NCBI GenBank assembly: GCA_905221605.1
Contig: CAJNDS010002156.1
Span: forward strand, 283,001 to 347,000
Direction of reading: 5' to 3'
From: Symbiodinium natans
Lineage: Eukaryota; Sar; Dinophyceae; Suessiales; Symbiodiniaceae
DNA length: 64,000 bases
In this document: positions 41,384 to 52,297 of the stretch, piece after piece
Layout: the number at the start of each line of letters is the position of its first letter
Position numbering within the stretch: the stretch's first letter is position 1
The notes under the pieces: generated by a model
Database searches by the model: none
The model's input: the letters and a program-made list of their open reading frames with translations, nothing else
Told to the model about the DNA's origin: nothing
Translations under genes and position numbers: made by a program

Positions 41384-42050
41384 CTAAACCCTAAACCTTA
41401 AACCCTAAACCCTAAAGTGGAAATCCCAGCGGACCTTGAGCAGGGCCTCAACCTGCTCACGGAGAGCTGTCACCTCACCGTCAGGCCGCTCAGGGATCTA
41501 GAGCTGCAGGCCCCCACGGCGATTGAACCACAGGAACGATGGCGGCAAGGAAAAATGTCCCATTTCAAACCTTAGAACACCCTGGAATGTAGAATTCACC
41601 CAGCTGCAGGGTGGGCAGAGGGAGTCAGAGGTCTTGAGCTTGGCAGTCTAGACACCGGCACAGTGCTTCGCCACCAAGGCCCCATGCTTGGAATAAGGGG
41701 TGTTGAAAAAAGTGCTGTGATGTAACCCTAAACCCTAAACCCTAAACCCTAAACCCTAAACCCTAAACCCTAAACCCTAAACCCTAAACCCTTACTGCTT
41801 ATGTTGGTGCTGGCATTGTCTAGAATGTCCAGACTTGGGCGTTTGCGAAGACCTGCGTGCCGAACCCTGAAGTGCCAAGAGGGACCCGTAGCACCTCATC
41901 CTCGGCCATGGCTCCTCCACACCTGTGCCGGCCGGATGTTCGCGGCTCTTGGGGCTTTGCACGAGGCTTCTCCTGATATCTCCTGATAGGTACCTAAGTA
42001 GCCCTAACCCTAAACCCTAAACCCTAAACCCTAAACCCTAAACCCTAAAC
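41384..42050 (-). repeat. Three CCCTAAA tracts
   Basis: 41384-41416, 41725-41791 and 42002-42050, all in the same orientation; a TTTAGGG tract at 42472-42520 closes this cluster. Confidence 0.9.
41833..41976 (+). CDS. Exon with stop, unknown protein
   Basis: Follows TGTCCAG and is open for 47 codons to TGA. It contains TWAFAKTCVPNPEVPRGTRS and PPHLCRPDVRGSWGFARGFS. Bounded by CCCTAAA tracts on both sides (41725-41791 and 42002-42050). Confidence 0.4.
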   Translation, partial: TWAFAKTCVPNPEVPRGTRSTSSSAMAPPHLCRPDVRGSWGFARGFS

Positions 42051-42184
42051 CGTGCTGAGTCTTTCATCACCAACCCCGAAGTGATCAATGCCAGGCCAAG
42101 CATTGTCCACGCAATGAAAGGGACCGCAACAGATGATGCGAGCCACCTCTTCTGTCTTCCTTCAACCCAGAGCCGCCAAAACCT

Positions 42185-42340
42185 CTTAGTTAAGGCATGT
42201 ACCTTCACTCATATTAGGGCTCCTATTATGATTTAAGGGATACTCCTTAATTGAGGAGTTTACGTTAAATCATTCATTAGGGTTCCTGTTGTAATTCTTA
42301 AGGGATATTCCTTAATTCCGGGGTTTTGGAATCTCTGGGA
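42185..42340 (+). mobile_element. Two overlapping or nested family C elements (C3)
   Basis: TAGTTAAGGCATG at the left, two internal TTAGGGnTCCTnTT segments, and two right ends (CCTTAATTGAGGAGTTT and CCTTAATTCCGGGGTTTTGG). Confidence 0.55.
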
Positions 42341-42873
42341 ATATCCACCTAGAGGCTGTCAGCAAGGATGGACTAGGGTGGCATGAGCCCTTTCATGTCA
42401 CTTGCTCCCAGTGCCTGGATCAAGGCGGCGTGAGAAACATCAAGGGCGGCACAGCTCGCGTAGCCCGAATGGTTTAGGGTTTAGGGCTTAGGGCTTAGGG
42501 ATGAGGGGTTTAGGGTCTAGGGCCGTGACTACAGTGTGGGTACAGTACGGGGTAGACAACAGCTTTGCATTGAAGGCCGCTCGGTAGAACAGGTGTGCTT
42601 CACAGATTCAGGAGGCTTGGCGGAGGGATGTCTCAGCGTCCAATCTTTGGGAGTGCGAGAGCTGAGAACTTCAGGCCTCATGGACCTTTGCTCTGTGGAT
42701 CTTGGTTTATCGCCGGGGCTGGCATGCAGATGGCCGCTCCGAATACTGTTTGCAACAGTCCGTGACTTGCCTTCTGGAGAATCTTGAGCCGAGAGCATTG
42801 CAAACTCAAACCAAAGGGCACCGAGGCCGACGGGGCCAGTGCCCCATTGCTACGCATCCCACAACATCAAACT

Positions 42874-43035
42874 TAGAGCCTTAGAGCCTTAGTTTGAGCC
42901 TTAGAGCCTTAGAGCCTTAGAGCCTTAGAGCCTTTGAGCCTTTGAGCCTTAGAGCCTTAGAGCCTTAGAGCCTTAGAGCCTTAGAGCCTTAGAGCCTTAG
43001 AGCCTTAGAGCCTTAGAGGTCTAGAGGCCTAGAGC
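42874..43035 (+). repeat. AGAGCCTT 8-bp tandem array
   Basis: About 18 copies of AGAGCCTT with a few point changes (TTTGAGCC). It lies at the left edge of a 7-kb stretch with no telomere tracts. Confidence 0.9.
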
Positions 43036-44734
43036 CCTAGACATCAATTATAACTGAGCTGACATAGCGAGCTTCTCAAGCAACAAAGTGCTAGTCACCT
43101 GGGTTCCAACACTCCCTCGGGGCTCCCTAAGCTTCCGTGGACACCTCCCCCGCAGGCCTGATGCTAAGGAGGGAATGACGGCCGGTGAGGTGCCGCAACT
43201 TGCTTTCTGCCATGAGCCACGGCATCCGACGGCATTGCCGAAGCATTCCATGAGGGCAGCCCCAAAGGAACGGATGCTTTGCACAGACTCGAGAAGGGAG
43301 GCTTCCTCCGATCCTGTGCTGTTTGGGGACCAGCGAGTAAGACACGAACCTATCTAAGCAAGAACCACCGGACTGCTAATCCCCACATATCCCTATATAA
43401 TACAAAGGTCAAAACCTCCCAGAACCCTAAAACCCTCTTCTCGTTCGATTGCCCCGCCCCCCCCAGGGTTCGATCTCACAGTCTTCGACTACGCCTAAGA
43501 ATTTGCCCAAGAGCCCAAGCGTAACTTAAGGAAGATTCCTTACATCATGATAAGGATCCCTTTATGATTTACGCTATATTCCTTAACTAAGGGGTGTTGG
43601 GCTCTCTGGCTGGGTAGGCACGAAGCCCCAGACAAAGATTCCCGTTTTCGGAGGATCTTGAAGCGGTTAAAATGACGCCGCAAGCGAGCTAAACGAATGC
43701 AGACAGCCTGCTGCTGCAAAGGTCCGTGCGTTTTGACTCAGACCGCAAGCAACACAAATAGAGGGTGTCTGCACCATGACATTGCATGGCGGCATTACGG
43801 CTAGCCGCTTCGGAGTGACAGTAGCATTAATGATAGCTGCGGAGCGGCTACCGTAGGGTGTGAAAGCTGTTCAGCTTCCACAGGGTTTCATCGCAAGAGG
43901 ATCACATGCAAGCCTCGAGTCACCTGCGACTGACACAAGCTCAAGTTCAACAACCCTTTAAAACCTACCCTAAATAATGTTCGCAGGAGGCCTGGAGTGA
44001 TTCCGTGCCTTTGCTGCAACTGGGCCACGCCCTCCTCTTAAACTCTCGGAGGCCACGACCAGGGAAGCAGCTCGACCGGTTATGGGATTTGAGGCTAGAT
44101 CCTCATAGTATTCCGGGCGGCTTGCGGCCTTGGGCGTGTGGCCTGCACGCATTCTGCGGGACGACGTTTCAAATCTTCGTTTCCCTACTGACTGGTGTAA
44201 CGTTGAGCTGAAGATGTCAGGGCACAGGAAATGGCTTTCGAACTTTCCCCGGAGGCTGGAGCTTCCTGGCACCTGACATACCCAAGCTCAAAAGAGAAGA
44301 CTGGGAGGTCCAAGGAAGCTTGTTGCTACCGAAGGAATTTCGACGTGGATTTTCGACAGCCCAGGACCTCAATTGATGCCTACAGCGGGATTCAAGCGAG
44401 AGTCCAATGTCTATGACGACATATGCCACTCTACTAGTGAAATGGAAAAGCGCAAGGCCCTTTCGCGAGGCAGAAGCCGCTTGATTTTCAAAGCTGGGCA
44501 TTGACACGGGGCTTGGAGACTAGTTCCGGATCGGGTAAATGCCAGAGTAGGAATGTCAAGACAAGGTCTCTGCAAACGATATGACCTGGCGGTTTGCCTG
44601 CAGCCTCTCCCTCTCCCTCTCCCTCTCCCTCAGCAGAAATCATGCTTGCAAAAGCTCGCTGTCTAGGGGTGTTGACGCTGCAGAAGCTGCAGAAGCGCTT
44701 CTGTTCGTACAAACTGTCAGCGTTGCTTCTGCCA
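43036..44734. other. No gene called
   Basis: Contains a family C element (43505-43605) and short frames. A plus frame at 43088-43357 is open but unremarkable. Confidence 0.3.
43505..43605 (+). mobile_element. Family C element (C4)
   Basis: AAGAGCCCAAGCGTAACTTA left; CCTTAACTAAGGGGTGTTGG then GCTCTCTGG right. Confidence 0.7.
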
Positions 44735-46082
44735 CTACCGGCCCCAGGTCACAAGAGAACCATCGACACGAATTGCAGCAAACTCCGAGCCGTTAGCTTG
44801 GATCTGCTGCACACCCTTCAGCTCATCTTGGACAAGACTGCTGTCGCTGTCTCCCCAGGTCACAACAGTGCCATTGCCCAAAATGGCAGCAAAAGCACAC
44901 GGAGATGCTTGGATCTGCTGCACGTCCTTAAGCTGACCTTGGACGGCACTGCTATTCCCACCACGGCCATCATCGCCCCAGGTCACAACAGACCCATCGC
45001 CCAGAATGGCAGCAAAAGCGTCGCTGGTAGCTTGGATCTGACGCACGTCCTTGAGCTGGTCTTCCACATCACTGCAGTCGCCACCGCTGCCTTCATCACC
45101 CCAGGTCACGACGGACCCATCGCCCAGAACGGCTGCAAATGCGAAGTCGGTAGCTTGGATCTGCTGCACGTGCTGCAGCCTATGTTATGCGTCACTGCTG
45201 TCGCCGCCACTGAAACAACGGCCCCAGGTCACAACAGACCCATCGCCCCGAATGGCAGCAAACGACACCAAAGTTGCTTGGATCTGGCGCACGTCTTTAA
45301 GCTGATGATGGACCGCACTGCTGTCACCACCACGGGCTGCATTGCCCCAGGTCACAACGGACCCATCGCGCAGAATGGCAGCAAAAGCCGACATGGTAGC
45401 TTGGATCTGCTGCACGCCCTCGAGCTCATTTTGGACAGCTCTGCGGTCACCACCATTGTCAGTATCACCCCAGGTCACAACAGACCCATCACCGAGAACG
45501 GCAGCAAAAGCTGTGTTGTGGGCTTGGATCTGTCGCGCGTCCTTCAACTGGTCTTGCACAGCACTGCTGTCTCCACCATGGTCAGTGGAACCCCACGTGA
45601 CCACAGACCCGTCGCCCAGAATGGCAGCAAATGCTTCCTCAGATGCCTGGATCTGCTTCACGTCCATCAGCTGATGTTGCACACCACGACAGTCCGCAGC
45701 GCCCCAGGTCACAACAGACCCATCGCCCAGTATAGCAGCAACGCCCACCCCAGATGCTTGGATCTGTCGCACATCCTGCAGCTGCCGTCTGATAGCCCCA
45801 CCACCCCCCCCGCCGGGTGCCAAGGATCGCGGCAAAAGCAGCAATGTTGGTGTGAACAATGCTGCTCATCTGTAAGGTGAGCACATCACCGCTCCGCAAC
45901 CTAGACTCCCCAAGAGTGGCTGCTGAATTCAGAATGCTTGCGGAAGAGTCTATGAGTCGGCTCCTGCCAACTTCCAAAGCCCTTTGAGCCCTGTTGTTGA
46001 ACGAGGCTACCCACTCATCCTCTTCTGCTTCGAGCGACGCTGTCCTGCCGCTTAGCAGGCTCACCTGAATGGTAAGGGGCAT
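44735..46082 (-). pseudogene. RCC1-repeat protein with ubiquitin-like start, frameshifted and stopped
   Basis: On minus it starts MPLTIQVSLLSGRTASLEAE and continues as a ubiquitin-like fold of about 75 residues, then about ten RCC1-type repeats of about 41 residues with the core QIQAT-x2-AFAAILGDGSVVTWG. RCC1 repeats form beta-propellers; arrays with this start are common in Symbiodinium, where they are often labelled HERC-like. Two lesions are visible. The frame changes at the G8 homopolymer (about 45814-45821), within the first repeat. In repeat 6 an in-frame TAA stands at 45187-45185. The last repeat stops at VTWGR. The homopolymer change could be a sequencing error; the TAA is harder to explain so. 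No introns or telomere tracts are seen, which fits a retrocopy. The antisense strand is open for 428 codons only because the repeats lack stops there. Confidence 0.75.
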
Positions 46083-46621
46083 GGTGCTACGCAGGCAACC
46101 CGCACTCCGACAATGGTTTTCGCCTTGGGCCAATCGCCTCAGTGTTCAAGGGCTTTAAGATTCATTCACACACGCCCGCGGTCGTAGCCCTATGAGTCTG
46201 TCTGATACATATATAATATATACATTCCCTATTTGTGCTGTGCTCCCTGCCCGACATCCGAGAGTGTGCACCAAATTCAGAACAACCCAAAACCCTCTCT
46301 CCCCCCCCCCCTCCCTCCCCCTCTTCCCCTCCTCCCCTCCCTCGGACTTCCCTCCCCGCAGGTCCGAACGAGGAGAAAGACCTGAGACTAACAAAGGTAA
46401 AGAAGAATGTCATTAGCAAACGTGTAAACAAACAAAAAGCAAACTTCTCACTCACTACGATATGGATGCGCAAAGCTTTGTATACCGGGAGGCTGGCTGT
46501 GGTTTCAAGCGGGCTCCCCATGTTTGCAAATGAGCCCCCCTCGCACCCCGAAGCCTGCAGGGTCAGCGGCCCGGCCAAAGATGCAGGGCACGAAGGAACT
46601 CCACAAAACCGATATGGGGGT

Positions 46622-46623
<2 letters not shown>

Positions 46624-46668
<45 letters not shown>
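46624..46668 (+). repeat. 45-base G homopolymer
   Basis: An unbroken run of 45 G, followed by a GA-rich stretch. The length may be an assembly estimate. Confidence 0.9.
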
Positions 46669-46669
<1 letters not shown>

Positions 46670-47669
46670 GAGAAGGGAGGGGGAAGGGGCGGAGGGAGGG
46701 AGGGGCGGTTTCTTGCTTGACCGCTGCCTGGGACCGTCGTACATGCGCTTCAGGCTGGGCCTGTGTTCTTGCACCGCCTGACTCAGAGGCACTTTTTCCT
46801 GACTTGGGCGCCACTCCCATCATGTCTGAGATCATGCCTGAGGGTCTGGCGGTAGGGGTTGCATCGAATTTCTCAGACGGCTCTTAGGGTCGGTTTAACG
46901 TTGAGGGGCTAGGTCACGGTCTGCCTGCCCTCACACATGATGAGTGGAATGGCAGCGGCCTACATGGCATCTGCGACGGACTTCCTGCAACATGGCGGTT
47001 GTCACGAAAACGCTCCAAGAAGGCAATCAGAGAAATCTGCATCACGGCTTTCTGTGCAGGCGCTTGCTTTTTGCTGGTTGCTGGGCCTGCGGTCTTTCCC
47101 TATACCCGATGCTGCAATGTTCTTCGCAGAACAGCTTTTGCAGCCACTGGTCATCATCCAATCGAATTTTAGAGCACAAAACAATATGAGGCCTGCATGT
47201 GCGGCCGGGCCCCACACACGACCCCTGTGAGCATTATTTCGTATGTCGGTCAGATGGTGATGGTAGCCGCCTGGAAATACACAAGCCTGGCGGCCCCATG
47301 GGGAAGTACGCCATCATTGCCGTAAATGCAATCAATTTGGGCCTGCTCGCCCAGGAGCTTAGAAGTTATGTACATAGCTCAAGACCTGCGGCGTGCATCA
47401 GGAAGGCCTGCCAGCTACGTGGTGCCATGGACTCCCCTAAATATCGAAATTCAGGCGCGCTACAGAAGATTCGGGCCCCTATAACATGGTGCTGTGCTTC
47501 TTTCACATCCCATCCTGTGAATGCCAAGGGTGCAACCCTCGGCAAAGAGGCCAAGCCGTGAGCAGCAAGACCTGAGCAGAGTGGTTATTCTTGGACTCAG
47601 GGGGCAACCATCAACATGCTACTGTGCAACGGGATAAGGTCCCTCGTCCCTGAACAGACAGCCACTCAA

Positions 47670-48218
47670 TCATGAGGGCATGTGGTTCAAGAACTGAGCC
47701 ATGGGCCAAGCACAGAGAACTTCACCAGGACCGACGCAGACATCCTCCCACACCATAACCTTGCCTCCGACAACTGCCGGTAGACCCAGGCCCTTCGTCC
47801 AGTGCCCTCGCCCTCCTTGCCGAGACTTGCGGCCCGCGACGCCCCCGCACTTGCGAAGAGCAAACTTGCCACACTTGGAGATCTGCTGTCTATCGCTCCT
47901 GGTCAACGCACTCGCCTCCGGCCCGAAAGGGACCAGCGTCCCCTCGTGGTAGTGGCAGCCCATGCTTGTGCGATTCGCCGATGCAGTGTATTTCTCTCCG
48001 CATCGGCCGCACACCTTGAGTCCCAGGGTGCTATCAGCCAAATGCCCCTGGCGGTTGTCCGCGAAGAGGAGCTTGTTGTGGGGCTTCTGCTTTGTGGGCG
48101 TCGGCAGAGGTGCTGCTTTGACCTGTGCCATTTGTGAAGCACAAGGAACACAAGCTCTCTCACCAATCTGAGCTACGGAGGCTACAGAGGCTACACGCTG
48201 TGTGTCTTTACAGCACAA
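47670..48218 (-). CDS. Cys/His-rich zinc-binding exon, CHORD-like pattern
   Basis: A minus frame of 182 codons contains VCGRCGEKYTASANRTSMGC followed by HYHEGTLVPFGPE and later two more Cys (about residues 116 and 124). The pattern C-x2-C-x14-C-x-Y-H-x-G recalls the first half of a CHORD zinc-binding module, in which the second half normally has WSCC. Here the second half is diverged (CGKFALRKC). I take it as one exon of a metal-binding protein; flanking residues are probably intron. The resemblance is by eye only. Confidence 0.4.
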   Translation of the reverse strand: MCCKDTQRVASVASVAQIGERACVPCASQMAQVKAAPLPTPTKQKPHNKLLFADNRQGHLADSTLGLKVCGRCGEKYTASANRTSMGCHYHEGTLVPFGPEASALTRSDRQQISKCGKFALRKCGGVAGRKSRQGGRGHWTKGLGLPAVVGGKVMVWEDVCVGPGEVLCAWPMAQFLNHMPS

Positions 48219-49803
48219 GCTCTTCCTTCCGAGTGGCTCTAACCCCCTAGACTCAAGAAGCCCTCCAAAACAGCCTAAACCCAGAAACCCCGAACCATCA
48301 ACTCGGCCTACCTTCCAATCTACTGCCCAGTTTCAGGGCAAGGAGATCGCTTTCGCATTATCCCTTTCGAACTGTTTCTGAGGAAGTCCGAACACGGAAA
48401 ATGAACTCTCGCAATTCCTGGACCCGCTCAAGCTGCCTGCAGAAAACAAAATCTGACCCTCGACCACCCAGTGCACTTCATTCAGGTGATGGCACGTAAA
48501 TCTGAGCACGCCTCTCCAAAACACCCCCAGGCCCTAGACCATGTCGAGCAAATGCTGTAGGGCGAGCACGATGAGCCCCACCCCACCAGGCCCCCCCCCC
48601 CCCCCCCCCCCGCCCGACTGGCCTGTGCGACTAGCACGGGATGCTGGATGTGCTGAATAAAAGTTTTTTTGGGCCCTGATGTGCATTGGCTTCGTCTCTG
48701 TTGCGGGGCAGGGGATGTCGCCTTCAAGGATGGTCGATGAGGTCCAACAGTCCGGCTGGGCGCGGTGGCCCTGAATTTGTGTGGCAGCTCGGGTTGGGGG
48801 TTTACGAGAGTAAGGGACCCCCAATATCTAGACCCCCAAATAGTAGGATCCCCTTAAAATAAGGACCCAATAAGGCACCCCCCTCATATCGTAAGCCCCC
48901 CTTCAGTTCTGGGCCAGGTTTAAAAAAATTGTTGGAAGGCCTGCTCAGGCTCAGGCAGGCTGGCTTTCGATGGGATGCCCCATCAGTGGCCTTACAATCC
49001 TTACATGGAAAACCGAAAACCCCCCAAAAAATCTGTTTTTTGTGACTTTTTGGGTTTTCGGCACGGAGCCACGCTGTTCCTCTTGTAAAGCTCTCCACGC
49101 TCTTCTCAACTTGCTCGTGCTCTCAACCCGGGATGCCCTTTAACACTATCCTCTCATCGGCCTGTTAACAAAAAGAAGTACTTAGCTCCTGTCTTCTCCT
49201 TTTGTTGTTCCCGTTTCGTATTCAACTTCGAGCCTCATCCTCTGTATTTCCTCTATGCATGGGCTCTTATGATGATACACAGAGGAGATCCAAATTGCGC
49301 ACTCCTTCCCTCTTCAGACAAGATCTGGGTCTTGACCCGATTCAAGGCTAAGATAAATCATCATGCACAAGATGGCAAGTTGTTGCCAGACTGCGGTGCC
49401 ATGCTGTTCGCGACTCGCTTTGCTTCGGTTCTCGACTCAGCGTCTTTCACATGCCGTGCAAATGACACATGACGTACCTGATCTTCTTTTACGAATAGAC
49501 AATAACTAAACTTCGCGTTTGGCAAATAAAGTTTAGACGTCCTCTTGCAAATGATGACGTTCCTGTCAAGACCAACTGGCCTGAGTTAAGATTCCCTTTT
49601 GATTCTCCAGAAATCCGCACGTTGTCGCTTGAAAGCTGTCGTTTTTGCGTAGATTCCTCTGCTTGCGCTCCCAGTGGGACCTCCAAAAACAGCTGTCGAC
49701 ACCGAATATCGCTCTAAAAAGCTACTGAGGCACGGCCATGAGTGAACCAACGGGCCGCTCGGAACACTGCAAAGTCGCCAAATACTGGCGATCGCCCAAC
49801 ACG
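48219..49803. other. No gene called; family A element and a C21 run
   Basis: C homopolymer at 48591-48611 and a family A element at 48796-48901. The remainder shows only short frames. Confidence 0.3.
48796..48901 (-). mobile_element. Family A element (A11)
   Basis: GGGGGTTTACGAGAGTAAGG left, core CCCAAATAGTAGGATCCCCT, right CATATCGTAAGCCCCC. Both termini well preserved. Confidence 0.75.
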
Positions 49804-49876
49804 AACCCTAAACCCTAAACCCTAAACCCTAAACCCTAAACCCTAAACCCTAAACCCTAAACCCTAAACCCTAAAC
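49804..49876 (-). repeat. CCCTAAA tract
   Basis: Before the exon 49900-49992. Confidence 0.95.
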
Positions 49877-49899
49877 CACATCCTAGTTTGGAGCTCTAG

Positions 49900-50207
49900 C
49901 GGCTCTGAGGCGCCTTTCTGATCCCCAATCGGAGAACTATAACAGAAAAATCTATGGATATAGCCATAAATGCAACCATAAATATGCCACAAGTATACCA
50001 TAAGTATACCATACATATACCATTAGTAAGCCCTAAACCCTAACCCCAAACCCCAAACCCTAAACCCTAAACCCCGAACCCTAAACCCTAAACCCTATAC
50101 CATAAGTATACCATAAGTGTAAACGTAGAAGCGACACCTCCTCCAGGCTGTCCGAGCGCGGCTTCTGTTTCCGCCGGCGCCACTCCTCGGCTCGCCGTGC
50201 GCGGCGA
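49900..50207 (+). CDS. Two-exon chain, unknown protein
   Basis: Exon 49900-49992 reads LSDPQSENYNRKIYGYSHKC and more, with donor GTATACC. Exon 50147-50207 follows CTCCTCCAG, reads CPSAASVSAGATPRLAVRG and ends at a strong GTAAAG donor. Phase 1 agrees. The intron (49993-50146) is a TATACCATAAG repeat split by a CCCTAAA tract, and the next intron has its TTTAGGG tract 20 bp after the donor. Confidence 0.5.
50030..50096 (-). repeat. CCCTAAA tract inside a TATACCATAAG repeat
   Basis: The 11-bp repeat occurs on both sides (49990-50025 and 50095-50120). Confidence 0.9.
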
Positions 50208-50227
50208 GTAAAGACCTGTTTTGCGAG

Positions 50228-50345
50228 GTTTAGGGTTTAGGGTTTAGGGTTTAGGGTTTGGGGTTTAGGGTTTAGGGTTTAGGGTTTAGGGTTTAGGGTT
50301 TAGGGTTTAGGGTTTAGGGTTTAGGGTTTAGGGTTTAGGGTTCAG
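50228..50345 (+). repeat. TTTAGGG tract
   Basis: 20 bp after the GTAAAG donor at 50208. Confidence 0.95.
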
Positions 50346-50479
50346 GGCTGAAGCTCAGGAAGCCCAGGGGCCGCGTGTTGTGTTTTTTGGGGGAAGATTT
50401 ACTTGAACTGGAGAGTTTCGGGCTCAGCACTTGGCCTTGGCTGAGGGGTTTGGGGCCTCGTTCTAGACCGGGCCCTGCC

Positions 50480-50585
50480 CAAAGAGCCCAATACCCCTTA
50501 ACTAAGGAAAATTCCTTCAAAAATAAGGATCCCTTGATAATTTAAGCCATATTCCTTAGTTAAGGGGTATTAGGGCTCTCTGGGT
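50480..50585 (+). mobile_element. Family C element (C5)
   Basis: AGAGCCCAATACCCCTTAAC left and GTTAAGGGGTATTAGGGCTC right, an inverted repeat of about 26 bp with one extra base. Confidence 0.8.
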
Positions 50586-51480
50586 GCAGATGCAGAAACG
50601 ACCCACCTGCTTGTAGCTTCCGGCGAAATCCTCTGCCTGCTCTGGGGCTCGTTAGGTTAGAGTTGAGGAATGTGGAACGCTTAAGGTTCAGAACGCTTGA
50701 CAGAACCATAAAATTTTGCCAGTGTAGAGCCTCGTTGCGCACAGCCTAAGGAACAAGGAAGGGAAGAAAGCCTCCAAGACCGCACCCCAGGCAGATTCAG
50801 TCGTCCTCGCCGCAGAACATGCGAGCGCCTGAGGCAGTTTGGGTGTTGAGAGGCGTCGTTTGAAGTGTAGAGAGTAGAGACCTGCGCTTGTGGGAGCTCG
50901 GCTAAAGATTCGGGTTGCTCTGAACGGGCAGAGATACAGCAGCAGCATCAAGAATAGTTGCTGTGATGCTGTGGTGCATGGAACAACAGAGTCACAACTC
51001 AAAAAAAACATCGGGCCCCGTTTGCGGGGTCCCAACAGCCGGACGTGAGAGGAATTAGATCCGGAGTTACTTCTTCGCAGGGAAATGGTATGTATTCTCC
51101 GTTTTCTCCAGACAGAGCTAGCAGCTGCCCTGTCCTCTGTCCAAGTGTTTTTGGTGTGGGCCTGGACAGTCCATCGCAAAATCCCGTCCCCAGACTTAAA
51201 TTGTTGTTTCAGTGTTCCGCGAAGGTTCAACTCCGTACGTCCCTTCGGTTCCAAGATTTCAGCAGGGCTTCCCCAGCATCAGCTGAATCTAAAGATTGCT
51301 CTAGTCTTTTTCCGGAAAGAATCGTCTTTGGCATGGGTCTGAGAAAGCCGTCCCTATGTTTGCTTCTCTTCTCTTCGCTTCCCCTTTACTTTATTTTGTT
51401 ATCTGCTCTTTTCGTGTCTTTTCTTTCTTTCTCTCTCTTTTTCTCTTCTCTTCCGAACAGCCTTATCTTTGCGGCCTTAC
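50586..51480. other. No gene called
   Basis: A minus frame (50688-51254) of 188 codons is open but of poor composition. A CT-rich stretch at about 51357-51460 precedes the family B element. Confidence 0.3.
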
Positions 51481-51489
51481 AGACACAAC

Positions 51490-51588
51490 TTGGGATGTTC
51501 CCCTTATACAGTCCTTGATAGGGATTATAGTTGGGTTACAATAATCCATTAAGGACTATGGACTGTTAGTATAAGTGGGAACATCCCA
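51490..51588 (+). mobile_element. Family B element (B6) with 9-bp flanking repeat
   Basis: TTGGGATGTTCCCCTTATAC left and AGTGGGAACATCCCA right. AGACACAAC at 51481-51489 recurs at 51589-51597. Confidence 0.8.
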
Positions 51589-51611
51589 AGACACAACCAG
51601 TCACGAAGATG

Positions 51612-51860
51612 GCGTCAGGTGCCCCATCCTCGTGACTGTCGTCACTTTTTGAGAGCGACGCTTAAAAAGCAAAGACAGAGGAGCGTGCATGGCGGGAGTG
51701 CCTCATCCTGGTGACTGTCTGCACTTTCTTAGCAAGCATGCCCCAAAATGTGCACTCCCCCAGTACAGCTCGAGCGTTGTCACTTTTTTTTTGACGCTTT
51801 CGAACGCTTTGCGAACACAAAACGCACGGATGCCGGAACCTCACCAACCTCAGACCCCAA
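51612..51860 (+). repeat. Dispersed repeat, copy 2
   Basis: Partner of 2097-2270. The left part (CCTCGTGACTGTC / CCTGGTGACTGTCT) is itself doubled here. The NALRTQNARMPEP frame is conserved. Confidence 0.75.
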
Positions 51861-52075
51861 CTCTTATATCGGGATCCTTCTGCGCAATCGGGAAATCAAG
51901 AGGTACCTCCCATCACAGGATCCAAACCAACCCGAACTACCAATATTTACTCCAGAGTTTATTGTCTCCTTGCTCCCTAAACCTTTATAAAGCTCCTTGA
52001 AGACGGGGTTCAACAACTCCAGAACTATCAAACATAAACTACTGCTTTAAACTCCTGCTTCCCTTATGTTTCCTC

Positions 52076-52142
52076 TTTTGGGGAGGGGATTCTATTCCAT
52101 TTTGGGGTCGAAAAGGGGTAACCCGTACTATGGGAAATGCCC
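52076..52142. mobile_element. Family A element (A12), short
   Basis: TTTGGGGAGGGGATTCTATTCC and GGGGTAACCCGTACTATGGG; in the intron downstream of the minus-strand exon 52163-52297. Confidence 0.5.
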
Positions 52143-52162
52143 ACATGTTAAAGGAGCCCTGC

Positions 52163-52297
52163 CTCGATGCCATACACGGCCGACGGGTCGCCTGCAGCCA
52201 CCTGGATTTTCAGGATGACGTTCTCTGGGAGGTCCATCAAAGATACCTTTCGGCCGGTCTTCTCCATAGCCAGATCGTTCAAAGGAGTATGTGGCCT
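52163..52297 (-). CDS. Minus-strand internal exon, F-box-like motif
   Basis: Starts after TCTTTCAG and ends at a GC donor (GAG|GCAGGG). It reads HTPLNDLAMEKTGRKVSLMD and LPENVILKIQVAAGDPSAVY, with high G/C at third positions, 45 codons in phase 0. The segment DLPENVILKI resembles the start of an F-box, but the rest of that domain is not seen. A family A element sits in the downstream intron (52076-52142). Confidence 0.45.

Noticed and set aside
43365-43480. Possible tRNA-Ser (GACTGCTAATCC and GGGTTCGATCTC)
   Set aside because: The two pieces are about 90 bp apart and no D-arm A box precedes them.
44594-45880. 428-codon plus-strand open frame over the RCC1 gene
   Set aside because: It is the antisense of regular repeats that happen to lack stops; the opposite strand has the known RCC1 repeat motif.
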